DNA of 57,471 bases from Saprospiraceae bacterium. GTDB taxonomy: Bacteria; Bacteroidota; Bacteroidia; Chitinophagales; Saprospiraceae. Made by a program: the position numbers and the translations under genes. Numbering within the stretch: the stretch's first letter is position 1; each line of letters begins with the position of its first letter. Location of the stretch: assembly GCA_020850225.1 (NCBI GenBank), contig JADZFD010000024.1, forward strand, positions 1 through 57,471, in the 5' to 3' direction. Shown here piece by piece: positions 28,001-37,152 of the stretch. The notes under the pieces were generated by a model that saw only the letters and a list, made by a program, of their open reading frames with translations, had not been told where the DNA came from and did no database searches.

Positions 28001-31000
28001 CTGTAAATTTACCACAGGGTGATTGTGACTCGGTAGTTGATTTTGAATCAGATATCGTTTTTACTGACAATTGTTCAGGTACAGTTTTCCATTATGTTAG
28101 TGGTTCACCTGAATCCGGTGACAACTTTCCGATTGGAGTACATACAGTTTCTATATATGCAGAAGATGCAGCAGGTAATCTTTCAGACACCTGTTCATTC
28201 ACAATAACTATTGTTGATTATATCAATCCGAATCTTGGATGCAAACCGGTAAATTTATCATTGGATGGCGATTGTATCGGTAGTTTGACTCCTACAGAAG
28301 TATTGGTAGGATGGGAAACTGGTGGAATTCCTGATTTAGGATGTCCGGGATCGTTTACAATTGACATAACAGATTCTAATGGTAACAGTATCGGTAATTA
28401 TCTGACAGGTGAATATTTAGGACAGACTTTAGGCTATACGATATCACATCTTTCAGGATTCAAGTGCTGGAGTACTGTACTTGTAGAAGACAAAATGGCT
28501 CCTACTATTGCTTGCAGAGACACAGCTGTTCATTGCATGACAGATCTAACCAAATTAAAAATGTATACTGTCTTTGATAATTGTGGTGCAAATGCTGTTA
28601 TAATAGATGAAAAAATTGAAAACCTAACATGTAATCCGGATTATGTATGCAGAATATTACGCACTTATAAAGCGGTAGATAATTATGGTAATGAAAGTGC
28701 TCCTTGTACTTCTGTCATATATATCCAGCGACCTTCAAGAATTGGGATATTAGCACCGGTTGCTAATGATACATTAGAATGTTCTGCTGTTTATGAGAAG
28801 GATGAAAATGGCAATCCACATCCAAATGTGACAGGTATACCTACATTTGAAGGTAGAGCGCTCTGGCCACAAAGCAATCTGGATTTGTTGTATTGCGGAG
28901 CATTGATTCGTTACAATGATAACGTTGTATTTGAATCATCCTGCAAGAAGAGAATCATGAGAACCTGGACAATAACCGAATGGTGGTGCAGTACTACAGT
29001 TGAATTGTTGGTAGCTGCTCAGATTATAGATATCGTTGATACAACGCCGCCTGTAATACCTCAGCATGATGACTTTACCGTGACAACACAAGCACTCAGT
29101 TGTTCTGCACTTGTTACACTTCCGGCATTAAACATTACTGATAATTGTAATGAAATTAAGAAAGTAGTAGTCAATGCAACATCTGATGGTGTACCGACAG
29201 GTACATTGAGTAGCAATGGAGGAACTATGGTTCTTGAAGTTGGTGAACATATTATAACATACACAGCTCTGGATAAATGTCTGAATCAAAGCGAAAGAAG
29301 TTTTAAAGTAACTGTCAGGGATAATACGGATCCGGTTGCAATTTGTGATCAGTATGCTACAGTTAGTCTCAGAGAAGATGGACAGACATTTGTAACGGCA
29401 AGTGCTATAGATGACGGAAGTTTCGATGCTTGCGGAGATATAACCCTGAAAATAAGAAGAATGACTGACCCATGTGCAACTGGTCAGGATACAAGCTGGT
29501 ATGACAGGCTGGATTTCTGCTGCCTGGATGCTAATACTTCACCTATGGTTGCTTTACTGGTAACGGATAAAGGTGGAAATACCAATATGTGCATGATCAG
29601 TGTGCAGGTGCAGGATAAAATTGAACCATCCATAACGTGTCCGGGTGACCTGACGATTGAAGATTGTTTGTTTACGTTTGATCCTTCAAGAGCTGGTGCT
29701 GATTATGCATTCGGAAGTGTAGTCATTACAGATAATTGCCCGGGTAATGTAGATATTTCGCATACTTTGGTGGATAATCGTACACAGTGTGGAATAGGAG
29801 ATGTAGTCAGAACATTCAGCATATTGAAAAATGGTGCAGCGACTCAAACGTGTACGCAGACGATTACATTCAGGAATCATGATCCATTCTATATAAACAG
29901 TCTGGATCCTAATGATCCGTTGGATGATGTTATCTGGCCAAAGGATTATTTGGCGTTGGGTCAGTGTTCATTCAATGGGTTGTTACCTGAAGCACTGCCG
30001 GATTCATCTTCATTCCCGATCGTAACAGAGGATGCCTGTGATATGACAGGAGTCAGATATGATGATCAGATATTCCCATTCACTACGAATGGTGCATGCT
30101 ATAAAATCATAAGAACGTGGACTATCATAGACTGGTGTCAGAACAGAACATGGACTTATGAGCAGGAAATAAAAGTAATGGATAACGATGCACCTGTATT
30201 CGATAATTTACCAACAACTACAGTTGTTTTCAATACGGCTACCTGTACAAGTACAACTGTAACTATTGGAGCTCAGGCGCATGACTGTACGCCTGCTGAA
30301 GAACTTAAGTGGACATACACCATCTTTAAAGATGGACTAGTTTACGATAATGGATCAACCAGCAGTGTTACACGAACATTTGAGGTAGGTGACTATCATG
30401 TAGAATTTACAGTAGGAGACAGATGTGGTAATTTATCAGAGGCATCATATGATTTTGTAGTCAGAACAACAAAGCCTGCTGTTCCTGTATGCCTGAAAGG
30501 ACTGTCTTCTACAGTTACACTTATGGATACGGATGGAGATGGTATAGGTGATACACCGCAGACCATGTTACGTCCTGCATTCTTTGATAACAAGAGCAGC
30601 CATCCATGCGGATATGATTTTGTGTTGAGCTTCTCAGCCGATATCAATGATACATTGAGAACATATACTTGCGATTCAATCGGATCAAGAACAGTACAAT
30701 TATGGGTAACGGATCAGAATGGTAATACTGCATATTGTGAGACTTTTGTTGATATTCAGGATAACAGTAATCTGTGCGGACCAACTGGACCACTTGTATC
30801 CAATGTTTCAGGTAGAACTGTAAAAGAGGATAATCAGCCCATAGAAAATGTAGAAGTAGCATTGGTTGGTACTGAAAGTGATGTGATAAATACAAATAAG
30901 GAAGGTAACTATGCCTTCAGCAATGTACGCAATAATGTTGATTATAATATAATTCCGGGTAAGGATGGTGATGATATCAATGGTGTTAGTACGTATGACC

Positions 31001-32010
31001 TTGTATTGATTCAAAGACATATCCTCGGTATGGAATTATTGAATTCTCCATATAAATTGATTGCAGCAGATATCAATAACAACGGTTCGGTATCAGCAGC
31101 AGATTTAACTGAATTGCGCAAGTTGATACTGGGAGTTATACCTGGATACACGAAGAATACAAGCTGGAGATTTGTAGATGCAGCACATAAGTTTGACAAC
31201 CCTGCGGATCCATGGTCAGGATTCATACCTGAATTCTATGGTATCAATAAACTGAGATCCAATATGGATGTTAACTTCATAGGTGTCAAGGTAGGAGATG
31301 TCAATAATGATGCTGTGGGTGCTGATGTTGCTTCTCAGGAAGTCAGCAGCAGGACAGCGTACAGCGTAGCCATTGCAGACAGAAATATTTCTAAAGGTGA
31401 GTTGGTTCATATTCCAGTCATCGCAGATAATGCTAATGTATTGCTGGGATTACAGGGTCAATTACAAGCAAATGGATTGATCATCAAAGGAATTACCAGT
31501 GCTGCAATGAAAATAACTGGTTCTGACTATGCTGTAAGTGCCGGTGAAAGTATCCGAATAGCTTTGGCATCCGGTGAAGGTGTGCAGGTGAACAAAGGTC
31601 AGGTATTGTTTGTAATAGAAGCCGAAGCTACTCAGTCAGGCAAGTTGAGTGATATGATACAGTTGAATACAGATTTCAATCCTGAGATGTACACTGCCAA
31701 TAAGCAAATCAACCGATTCGGAATACAATGGAGAAATGCTGAAGTTGCTTACCCAGTATTAAGTACAATTGCTCCAAACCCTTGGAATGCCTATACTGAA
31801 ATAAAATTTGATTTACCCGCTGATGGTATGGTCACATTCAAAGTAAAAGATTATACTGGTAAGAAGTGGATCAGTAAAATCGATTTCTTCAAAGGTGGTC
31901 AAAATACTATTAAGCTGACAAGAAACGATATTCCTCAGTCAGGTGTCTATATTTATGAGATTAAGACTGAAAATCAGGTCTTGTCCGGTAAGATGATCGT
32001 GATAGAATAG
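25081..32010 (+). CDS. Giant secreted adhesin: beta-helix, PKD/HYR repeats with an inserted C-type lectin domain, dockerin, cohesin-like domain and T9SS sorting domain
   Basis: 2309 residues from the ATG at 25081; an ATG 33 bases earlier is less likely. Signal peptide 1-36 (LVSG). Residues about 38-345 are a right-handed beta-helix with repeated NNTF motifs. Two PKD/Ig-like repeats start near 570 and 656 (NPTANITPSPAEVC, NPTVTISPDPAEVC). HYR-type repeats run from about 741 to 1900 (DPVISCP, APEITCPGDITV). A C-type lectin domain (about 784-919: SWEAANAAAVALGGNLVSI, FWIGL, EPVNYLNW) interrupts the first HYR repeat. A CarboxypepD_reg-like domain (about 1909), a dockerin-like EF-hand pair (about 1961-2021, ADINNNGSVSAADL), a cohesin-like domain (about 2094-2207) and a T9SS type A domain (about 2226-2309) finish it. 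A role in attachment to cells or glycans is inferred. Confidence 0.88.
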   Translation: MSILQTLNFNRTLLRRWAQGLFVLLWMLVLPSLVSGQNRYVSTSGTDAGSCNLPGSPCLTIGYAMGQAVAGDNINVAAGTYNENVNINKQVNLIGAGSASTIVQGSYPGITGTFLLNNISNVSISGFHLNGFDGVPAIETAALYFQGVCNNITITNNRITANGDAALLTEYGQPNNNLNISNNTFDGQTFIGPNPGGCGFAGQFTDPNVPRELVTIATGTTNVTFNNNIVSGVSGGIGTIAPCDVIGQGNSLVTIDATNASITNNTFNGTTSRYGSMLRTRGTQVSISNNTFDGSNLFGPATYYFYDSDALTGGTPNTLQGVFDENTFLPYASFIIDTPGNTIIFICDEIVLNTEINNESVVTDNDGISDSTAVAVCNISSNIQFGTWSINLPSPPHKVFQIIQTSNVNVPFCNNCVGTTSVFTGSHTASLINPALNGQLIMKFVAFNDVNSNDIFDFGECPSDTVVYVFTVYAFPTAPQLEANPDENEVCEGRTLTVDITSPGSGGAEPCVDEYRYSTDNGSTWSAWSATVPSFSAVKGTNTIQSRRSCDLDDCPSNIYDVSWAVNSNPTANITPSPAEVCQGVNLQLNGNPSGGSGSYTHVWSGTGSTNLNNVSIQSPVFNSTSVGQVTLLYTVTDGNGCIGTDTEVVEVFGNPTVTISPDPAEVCPGANLVLNTNVNGGTPSYNYLWSGAGASSLNNTGISAPTYNSTTLGQNSIGVTVTDANGCIGTDAVDVVVEDDTDPVISCPTVPVTMSADQDRCTAVVCFTVSATDDCPAILPVSLPGHTYIGTYNGHTYFRSNTTFSWEAANAAAVALGGNLVSISDQSEQSFLNSNIPNSLLNQFWIGLRYSPSLNQFKWTTGEPVNYLNWGLLQPVNFPPLSGDYVFHLELGSPVLEGWYNVLDVLPRRYIIEFSGYPVKLVSGLPSGSNFPVGTTSVTYNITDLGGNTDVCTFDVVVTDDQAPEITCPGDITVNLPQGDCDSVVDFESDIVFTDNCSGTVFHYVSGSPESGDNFPIGVHTVSIYAEDAAGNLSDTCSFTITIVDYINPNLGCKPVNLSLDGDCIGSLTPTEVLVGWETGGIPDLGCPGSFTIDITDSNGNSIGNYLTGEYLGQTLGYTISHLSGFKCWSTVLVEDKMAPTIACRDTAVHCMTDLTKLKMYTVFDNCGANAVIIDEKIENLTCNPDYVCRILRTYKAVDNYGNESAPCTSVIYIQRPSRIGILAPVANDTLECSAVYEKDENGNPHPNVTGIPTFEGRALWPQSNLDLLYCGALIRYNDNVVFESSCKKRIMRTWTITEWWCSTTVELLVAAQIIDIVDTTPPVIPQHDDFTVTTQALSCSALVTLPALNITDNCNEIKKVVVNATSDGVPTGTLSSNGGTMVLEVGEHIITYTALDKCLNQSERSFKVTVRDNTDPVAICDQYATVSLREDGQTFVTASAIDDGSFDACGDITLKIRRMTDPCATGQDTSWYDRLDFCCLDANTSPMVALLVTDKGGNTNMCMISVQVQDKIEPSITCPGDLTIEDCLFTFDPSRAGADYAFGSVVITDNCPGNVDISHTLVDNRTQCGIGDVVRTFSILKNGAATQTCTQTITFRNHDPFYINSLDPNDPLDDVIWPKDYLALGQCSFNGLLPEALPDSSSFPIVTEDACDMTGVRYDDQIFPFTTNGACYKIIRTWTIIDWCQNRTWTYEQEIKVMDNDAPVFDNLPTTTVVFNTATCTSTTVTIGAQAHDCTPAEELKWTYTIFKDGLVYDNGSTSSVTRTFEVGDYHVEFTVGDRCGNLSEASYDFVVRTTKPAVPVCLKGLSSTVTLMDTDGDGIGDTPQTMLRPAFFDNKSSHPCGYDFVLSFSADINDTLRTYTCDSIGSRTVQLWVTDQNGNTAYCETFVDIQDNSNLCGPTGPLVSNVSGRTVKEDNQPIENVEVALVGTESDVINTNKEGNYAFSNVRNNVDYNIIPGKDGDDINGVSTYDLVLIQRHILGMELLNSPYKLIAADINNNGSVSAADLTELRKLILGVIPGYTKNTSWRFVDAAHKFDNPADPWSGFIPEFYGINKLRSNMDVNFIGVKVGDVNNDAVGADVASQEVSSRTAYSVAIADRNISKGELVHIPVIADNANVLLGLQGQLQANGLIIKGITSAAMKITGSDYAVSAGESIRIALASGEGVQVNKGQVLFVIEAEATQSGKLSDMIQLNTDFNPEMYTANKQINRFGIQWRNAEVAYPVLSTIAPNPWNAYTEIKFDLPADGMVTFKVKDYTGKKWISKIDFFKGGQNTIKLTRNDIPQSGVYIYEIKTENQVLSGKMIVIE

Positions 32011-32041
32011 GGATTGTTTTAAATTCCGTATAATGATTATA

Positions 32042-32075
32042 AAGGCTTGTTAACTTCGGTTGACAAGCCTTTTTT
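32042..32075 (+). terminator. Strong intrinsic terminator after the giant HYR gene
   Basis: The 13-bp stem AAGGCTTGTTAAC/GTTGACAAGCCTT has one G-T wobble, is closed by a TTCG tetraloop and is followed by a T-run. It lies 32 bp after the stop codon. Confidence 0.9.
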
Positions 32076-32197
32076 GGTGATAATTTCATAACGTTGACGT
32101 GATTTTTTTTGATTTGTTTTTCATAAATGTTATTATCTGTTAGAAAGTGCATTCTGACTAAATACAGTTAATGAAAGTAAAATGGATATTATCTGAT

Positions 32198-32205
32198 TAA
32201 TTTTG
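32198..32205 (+). promoter_or_regulatory. -7 element upstream of thyA
   Basis: TAATTTTG matches TAnnTTTG and lies 49 bp before the ATG at 32255. I find no TTG at the -33 distance, so this is a partial match only. Confidence 0.35.
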
Positions 32206-32254
32206 AGTTAGATATGATATTTATTGATAATTTTACACTCATATACAGGTAAGG

Positions 32255-33049
32255 ATGAAACAGTATCACGATTTATTAAGGCATATTCTGGATAATGGTA
32301 CTTCCAAATCGGATCGTACAGGAACGGGCACCATCAGCGTGTTCGGTTATCAGATGCGTTTTGATCTTAATGATGGCTTTCCATTACTGACTACTAAAAA
32401 ATTGCATGTCAAATCCATTATCTATGAGTTACTTTGGTTTCTGAAAGGTGATACAAATATTAAGTACCTTACAGATAACGGTGTGAGAATTTGGAATGAT
32501 TGGGCAGATGACAATGGTGATTTGGGTCCGGTTTACGGTAAGCAGTGGAGATCTTGGTCAGGGCCTGACGGCACTGTTACCGATCAGATATCAGAGTTGA
32601 TTCATACCTTAAAAACGAACCCCGATTCCCGCAGGATGATTGTCAATGCATGGAATGTGGGAGAATTGAAGCAGATGGCACTTACGCCATGTCATTGTCT
32701 GTTTCAGTTTTATGTGGCTGATGGCAGGCTGAGTTGTCAATTGTATCAGAGGTCTGCGGATACTTTTTTGGGTGTTCCGTTCAATATAGCGTCCTATGCT
32801 TTGCTGACCATGATGATTGCTCAGGTATGTGGCCTGAAACCCGGAGAATTTGTCCACACTTTCGGTGATGTACACCTGTATAATAATCACCTGGAGCAGG
32901 CAAGGGTACAATTAACACGAATACCCAAATCATTACCTGTGATGCATATTAACCCTGAGGTGAAGTCAATATTTGATTTCAGGTATGAGGATTTTACACT
33001 GACAGATTATTATCCCGATCCGCATATTAAAGCAGATGTATCGGTATAG
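32255..33049 (+). CDS. thyA: Thymidylate synthase
   Basis: 264 residues, the same length as E. coli ThyA. It converts dUMP and methylene-tetrahydrofolate to dTMP and dihydrofolate in the cytoplasm. The catalytic cysteine is Cys146 ([11 protein letters not shown]), the phosphate-binding [11 protein letters not shown] is at 21-31, and [20 protein letters not shown] and [10 protein letters not shown] are fully conserved. An AGG-containing sequence precedes the ATG. No dihydrofolate reductase gene follows. Convergent with the O-methyltransferase gene. Confidence 0.97.
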   Translation: MKQYHDLLRHILDNGTSKSDRTGTGTISVFGYQMRFDLNDGFPLLTTKKLHVKSIIYELLWFLKGDTNIKYLTDNGVRIWNDWADDNGDLGPVYGKQWRSWSGPDGTVTDQISELIHTLKTNPDSRRMIVNAWNVGELKQMALTPCHCLFQFYVADGRLSCQLYQRSADTFLGVPFNIASYALLTMMIAQVCGLKPGEFVHTFGDVHLYNNHLEQARVQLTRIPKSLPVMHINPEVKSIFDFRYEDFTLTDYYPDPHIKADVSV

Positions 33050-33056
33050 TGTATCC

Positions 33057-33092
33057 TGTAAACTCTATATTTTTATAGAAAAAACGTTTACA
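33057..33092. terminator. Possible bidirectional hairpin between thyA and the O-methyltransferase gene
   Basis: TGTAAAC (33057-33063) pairs with GTTTACA (33086-33092), and an inner stem TCTATA/TATAGA closes on a TTTT loop, with a one-sided A-rich bulge. It sits between convergent genes and overlaps the last bases of the minus-strand gene, so its role is uncertain. Confidence 0.3.
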
Positions 33093-33726
33093 AGACTCTT
33101 GTCAGCATAATGCCATCTCTCAACGGTACAATGGTTGTTTCTACACGGTTGTCTCCAGCAATTTTTAGATTGAATTCCTGAATTATTCTTGTCTTTTTAT
33201 CCGGATTTTCATTATTAATTACCTTTCCATCCCAAAGTACATTGTCCACAAGGATAATACTGCCTGAATGGCATTTTTCCATAACAAGATCAAAATAAAC
33301 AGCATATCCTTCTTTGTCTGCATCTATAAATACGAGGTCAAATGACTTATCTAACCTTGGTATGATTGCTTTGGCATCTCCTTCGAGTAAAGTTATTTTG
33401 TTTTTTGCCGGAGTCTGATCAAAAAATCTCCTTGCAATTTCAGCATTTTCAGGATTGTACTCTATAGTAATGAGTTCACCACCACTTGCCAATCCTTCGG
33501 CAAGACAAATGGCAGAATATCCAGTAAATGTCCCGATTTCGAGTATGTTTTTTGGAGCTGTCATTTTACTGACCATCGTCAAAAACGCACCCTGAAGATG
33601 ACCGGACAACATACGTGGCGCCAGTGTTTCAAGATGTGTTGCTCTTTCAATTTCAGGCAATATAGCATTGGGCAAAAAACTCAATTTTTCACAATAATCG
33701 TGGATGGCTTGATTGATGTCCTGCAT
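33088..33726 (-). CDS. SAM-dependent O-methyltransferase (class I, caffeoyl-CoA/catechol O-methyltransferase-like)
   Basis: 212 residues. The SAM-binding loop is LEIGTFTGYSAICLAEGL (about 62-79). VFIDADKEGYAVYFDLV and ILVDNVLWDGKV carry the metal-binding Asp/Asn residues of the divalent-metal-dependent O-methyltransferase family 3. Bacterial members methylate catechol-like or phenolic compounds, but the substrate here is unknown. Its ATG directly abuts the stop of the EamA exporter gene with no spacer, so the two are almost certainly translated from one message. A methylated small product exported by the EamA protein is possible but speculative. Confidence 0.9.
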   Translation of the reverse strand: MQDINQAIHDYCEKLSFLPNAILPEIERATHLETLAPRMLSGHLQGAFLTMVSKMTAPKNILEIGTFTGYSAICLAEGLASGGELITIEYNPENAEIARRFFDQTPAKNKITLLEGDAKAIIPRLDKSFDLVFIDADKEGYAVYFDLVMEKCHSGSIILVDNVLWDGKVINNENPDKKTRIIQEFNLKIAGDNRVETTIVPLRDGIMLTRVL

Positions 33727-34626
33727 TTATATGGATTTTGATTTGATTCTTAGATAAATAGGGTATAAAAATACAGATAATGCTATAATGGCAGCACCTG
33801 TATAAAACATTCCGTTTAGTGTATTATGTTCATGAAGAATAATAATCGCCAGAATTATTCCGTAAATGGGCTCCAGATTGATTGTCAGGCTTACTGTAAA
33901 GGCCGAAAGATGTTTCAGTGCTTTCAAGGTAAGAATCTGAGCCAGTGTTGTACAAACAAGGGCAAAAATAATTAGCCAGAGCCATTCAATAGCAGTAGCA
34001 GGCAAATAACTGTTCAGGTAAATACCGAAAATATGCATCACGATCAATACAAGACTAACAAACAACCAGGAACCTGACAATTCAACAAATGACATGGTAT
34101 AGGGATCAGCTTCATGGATGTATATCTTATTCAGTACTGAGAAAATGGCTGCAAATAATGCCGAAAGTAAACCTACTATGATGCCATAAAAATATCCGGT
34201 ATCAACATTATTCACGATTAGTATCATACCTGGTATCATCAGGCTGCCAGTAAATACCTCAATTTTGTTTATGTTCTTTTTTGTGAGAATCGGCTCTATT
34301 ATCGATGTAAAAAACGTGGTAGTACTCAGACAGATTAAGCATATCGAAGCATTGGATAATTTGAGTGACCCATAAAAACAAATCCAGTGTAGGCCGATTA
34401 TTACACCAATTCCTAAATATCTTATGAGAAGAGAAATGGGTAACTGTCTCAGATTTCTGCCAAAATGGATGAAAAATAACAAACTGATTACCGTTAGCAA
34501 AACACGCCACCAGACCAGAATTATAGCAGGCAAATGAATTAAATCCCCTAAAATAGCTGTAAATCCGAAAAGGATTACTGCAAGATGAATCTGGAGATAG
34601 GGTACTAACTTATTGGAATCGACCAT
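33727..34626 (-). CDS. EamA/DMT-superfamily transporter
   Basis: 299 residues with about ten predicted transmembrane helices in two five-helix EamA halves (first ending near residue 140, second with the conserved LALKHLSAFTVSLTINLEPIYGIILAI). Such proteins export metabolites or amino acids across the inner membrane. It is the first gene of a two-gene unit with an O-methyltransferase. The substrate cannot be predicted. Confidence 0.88.
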   Translation of the reverse strand: MVDSNKLVPYLQIHLAVILFGFTAILGDLIHLPAIILVWWRVLLTVISLLFFIHFGRNLRQLPISLLIRYLGIGVIIGLHWICFYGSLKLSNASICLICLSTTTFFTSIIEPILTKKNINKIEVFTGSLMIPGMILIVNNVDTGYFYGIIVGLLSALFAAIFSVLNKIYIHEADPYTMSFVELSGSWLFVSLVLIVMHIFGIYLNSYLPATAIEWLWLIIFALVCTTLAQILTLKALKHLSAFTVSLTINLEPIYGIILAIIILHEHNTLNGMFYTGAAIIALSVFLYPIYLRIKSKSI

Positions 34627-34874
34627 AAAATAGAATAATTTGCAAAAATAGCATTTAATAAGCCAATCGATATAATATTGTTAAATGCGTTTTTTGCATG
34701 TAAGGAACGCTTATTCGTAATTTCACCCAACATACATCAAGTAATGCATTAGCTTCATCAGGTTTTCTGATTTATTTTTTCATTAAACTTATAGATTCTT
34801 ACTCAAAGTTTGTCACATTGATTTTGTAAAGTAAACCTAAAGGCGGATATCGTTTATAAAATTTAAAATTCAGT
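34627..34874. other. Divergent intergenic region between the EamA and prs genes
   Basis: About 300 bp separate the two start codons. On the minus strand CAAAAATA at 34643-34650 reads as a TAnnTTTG-type -7 element 17 bp before the EamA ATG, but no TTG is at the proper distance. The prs promoter begins at 34875. I see nothing else. Confidence 0.4.
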
Positions 34875-34905
34875 TTGGCTGATCAGATTAATAGATGTAC
34901 TTTTG
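34875..34905 (+). promoter_or_regulatory. Promoter of prs
   Basis: TTG at 34875-34877 and TACTTTTG at 34898-34905 are 20 bp apart, a good match to the Bacteroidota consensus. It lies inside a longer reading frame that would start at this same TTG, which shows that the true start is the ATG at 34929. Confidence 0.65.
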
Positions 34906-34928
34906 TGCAACCAATCACAACAATCAAA

Positions 34929-35864
34929 ATGACTGACGTAAAGCTATTTTCAGCTACCCAATCCCGCAAACTCGCCGAATTGATTGCCGACTATTACGGT
35001 TATCCATTAGGAGATATCACACTCAATTCCTTCTCAGATGGAGAAATGCAGGTCGTGATAAATGAATCCGTAAGAGGAAGTTATACTTTTCTTATAGCCT
35101 CCACATTTGGAGCAGCCGACAATCTCATGGAGTTGCTGCTCATGATAGACAGTGCCAAAAGAGCTTCTTCCGGATATATTACAGCAGTAATACCGTATTT
35201 TGGTTATGCCAGACAAGATAGAAAAGATAAGGCAAGAGTGCCCATATCCGCCAAGTTGGTTGCCAATCTCCTGCAGGCATCGGGTGTTAACAGGGTGATG
35301 ACACTGGATTTGCATGCTGAGCAGCTACAGGGATTTTTTGATATACCTGTGGATCACTTAAAAAGTGAAGCCATTTTTATTCCATATCTCTCCGAACAGG
35401 ATTTGAGCAATGTTACTTTTGCCTCACCTGATGTAGGTGGTGTTAAAAGAGCCAGAAGCTATGCCAAGTATTTTGGAAGAGACTTGGTAATATGTGATAA
35501 AGAACGAAGGGTAGCTAATCAGGTTGCAGAAATAACGGTGATTGGTGATGTAACGGGTAAGGATGTTATCATGATTGATGATATCATCGATACAGCAGGT
35601 ACCTTATGTAAAGCAACAGATGCACTTTTGGAAAAAGGTGCAAGAAGTGTCAAAGCCATATGTACACATGCCGTCCTTTCCGGGAAAGCCTATGACAATG
35701 TCAATAACTCTAATTTACTTGAGGTAATCGTAACCGATACGCTGCCGCTGAGAGGACAATCCAACAAAATAAAGGTTCTTTCCTGTGCAAAATTATTTGC
35801 CCGTGCTATACGTAATACGCACGAATTTCGTTCAATCGCAGCATTGTTTGTAGATAAAAGCTAA
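34929..35864 (+). CDS. prs: Ribose-phosphate pyrophosphokinase
   Basis: 311 residues from the ATG at 34929 (MTDVKLFSATQSRKLAELIADYYG). It makes phosphoribosyl pyrophosphate from ribose 5-phosphate and ATP for nucleotide, His and Trp synthesis. Family motifs: FSDGEMQVVINESVRG, IPYFGYARQDRKDK (ATP-binding loop), DLHAEQLQGFFDIPVDHL (metal-binding), and the PRPP loop VIMIDDIIDTAGTL. The protein is cytoplasmic and normally hexameric. Single gene with its own promoter. Confidence 0.95.
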   Translation: MTDVKLFSATQSRKLAELIADYYGYPLGDITLNSFSDGEMQVVINESVRGSYTFLIASTFGAADNLMELLLMIDSAKRASSGYITAVIPYFGYARQDRKDKARVPISAKLVANLLQASGVNRVMTLDLHAEQLQGFFDIPVDHLKSEAIFIPYLSEQDLSNVTFASPDVGGVKRARSYAKYFGRDLVICDKERRVANQVAEITVIGDVTGKDVIMIDDIIDTAGTLCKATDALLEKGARSVKAICTHAVLSGKAYDNVNNSNLLEVIVTDTLPLRGQSNKIKVLSCAKLFARAIRNTHEFRSIAALFVDKS

Positions 35865-35903
35865 GCTACTGAAATGTAATTGGCTTCGGTATATTAAGCT
35901 GAC

Positions 35904-36962
35904 TTACATATTGTTTTTGCTTGCAAACCTGTTCAGATATTTGTTGAATTGGATGCCTAAGACGACTAATGTACTGAATATGAATCCATACAGCATATAA
36001 TTGATAGTAGGATTGATGATAACACTTTCTTCTTTAGCAGATCTGAGATTGCTGACTATGTTTACAGGATTTGTATATAAGGCTATATCTTTTTGTATGC
36101 CATATAATTTTTTTGTATAAGTTTCATAGGAACGCAACATATCCTTTTCTACATTTTCCCTACTTGCTGCATTGAGTACCATCTGGTTATTACTGGTAGC
36201 TATATCCTGTTTATTAGCCTGAATCCTTGCTGCAAGTATGGAGTCAATATTATTTATAGCTTGCTTGATTTCCTTTTCGTAATTGGTCAGTACAGTTATA
36301 CGAACATTCTGATCCGCTTTGACACCGTTCAGATTATTGAAGTATGCTAGCAGTTTTTCCTGTATGTTTTTTGGAAGATGGTCGGTGTTTTTAGCCATGA
36401 TTTTCAACTTCTGAACAGGATAGTCCGTATCCGCCATTTTCAGTTTATGTTCTTTCAGTTTATAATCTCTGAAAAAAAGTGTATCGGTTTCAAGACCGCG
36501 AAGTTTATTGGATTCAATTTGTTCAAAATAGTTGGCAATAACATCTTCATCCCTTTTTAATGGTTCGGGCAGAAGGCTGACTATTCCCAATTCTTTAGCC
36601 AATTGAATGCCTTCAGAATTTTTGTTTGCCGAAGAGGCTTTTTGGTTTTTTACTTCAGATGCAAAAGCATATAACTCAAGATTACTGTTGGCTCCTGATC
36701 TGACAATCATTTCGTAATATTTGATTTCTGAGCCTTCAATCAGAGGTTTGATTATTCCACCGTAAATACCTCCCAATAAGGTAAGTCCACCGATAATAAT
36801 CCAGTTTTTCTTTAATAATACTATGAATCGGATGAAATAATTAAATAACTTACCGATACTTTTAAATATTGAATTAAAGCCCTGTTTAAAATATTCAAAT
36901 AATCGGATTATGTCTACTTCTTCATCTCCTTTTTTAGGAGAATTTTGAGTTTCCAGACTCAT
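35904..36962 (-). CDS. Wzz-like polysaccharide co-polymerase (chain-length determinant family)
   Basis: 352 residues. A first transmembrane helix near 50-70 (WIIIGGLTLLGGIYGGII) and a second near 318-338 (YMLYGFIFSTLVVLGIQF) flank a large periplasmic region rich in helices and charged residues, the layout of Wzz/PCP proteins that set polysaccharide chain length. There is no C-terminal tyrosine kinase as in Wzc. Sequence similarity to canonical Wzz is low, so the family call rests mainly on topology and on its place beside wecB. It is divergent from the rest of the polysaccharide locus. A CAAATATA element at 36980-36987 reads as a -7 box for it. Confidence 0.65.
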   Translation of the reverse strand: MSLETQNSPKKGDEEVDIIRLFEYFKQGFNSIFKSIGKLFNYFIRFIVLLKKNWIIIGGLTLLGGIYGGIIKPLIEGSEIKYYEMIVRSGANSNLELYAFASEVKNQKASSANKNSEGIQLAKELGIVSLLPEPLKRDEDVIANYFEQIESNKLRGLETDTLFFRDYKLKEHKLKMADTDYPVQKLKIMAKNTDHLPKNIQEKLLAYFNNLNGVKADQNVRITVLTNYEKEIKQAINNIDSILAARIQANKQDIATSNNQMVLNAASRENVEKDMLRSYETYTKKLYGIQKDIALYTNPVNIVSNLRSAKEESVIINPTINYMLYGFIFSTLVVLGIQFNKYLNRFASKNNM

Positions 36963-37101
36963 ATATTATAATTTTGCCGCAAATATAGGTCAATTATGGT
37001 ATTTTTGATAATGAATTTTTCAAAAGTTATTCATGTACAGACATTTCTACATTGAAAAAATGATGTTTTCATACAATTCACATTTTGGATTGTCTTTGGT
37101 T

Positions 37102-37131
37102 TTGCAATGGTGTTTCAAATGAGTACTTTTG
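37102..37131 (+). promoter_or_regulatory. Promoter of the polysaccharide locus (wecB onward)
   Basis: TTG at 37102-37104, a 19-bp spacer and TACTTTTG at 37124-37131 are a full match to TTG-N19-TAnnTTTG. The ATG of wecB is at 37153, about 15 bases from the expected start of transcription. Confidence 0.75.
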
Positions 37132-37152
37132 CAAACTAATTTATTAACGCTA

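Noticed and set aside
34875-34928. N-terminal extension of prs starting at TTG
   Set aside because: The TTG is the -33 element of a good promoter, and the -7 element also lies inside the extension.
37129-37152. N-terminal extension of wecB starting at TTG
   Set aside because: The TTG overlaps the -7 element of the promoter; the family starts at the ATG at 37153.
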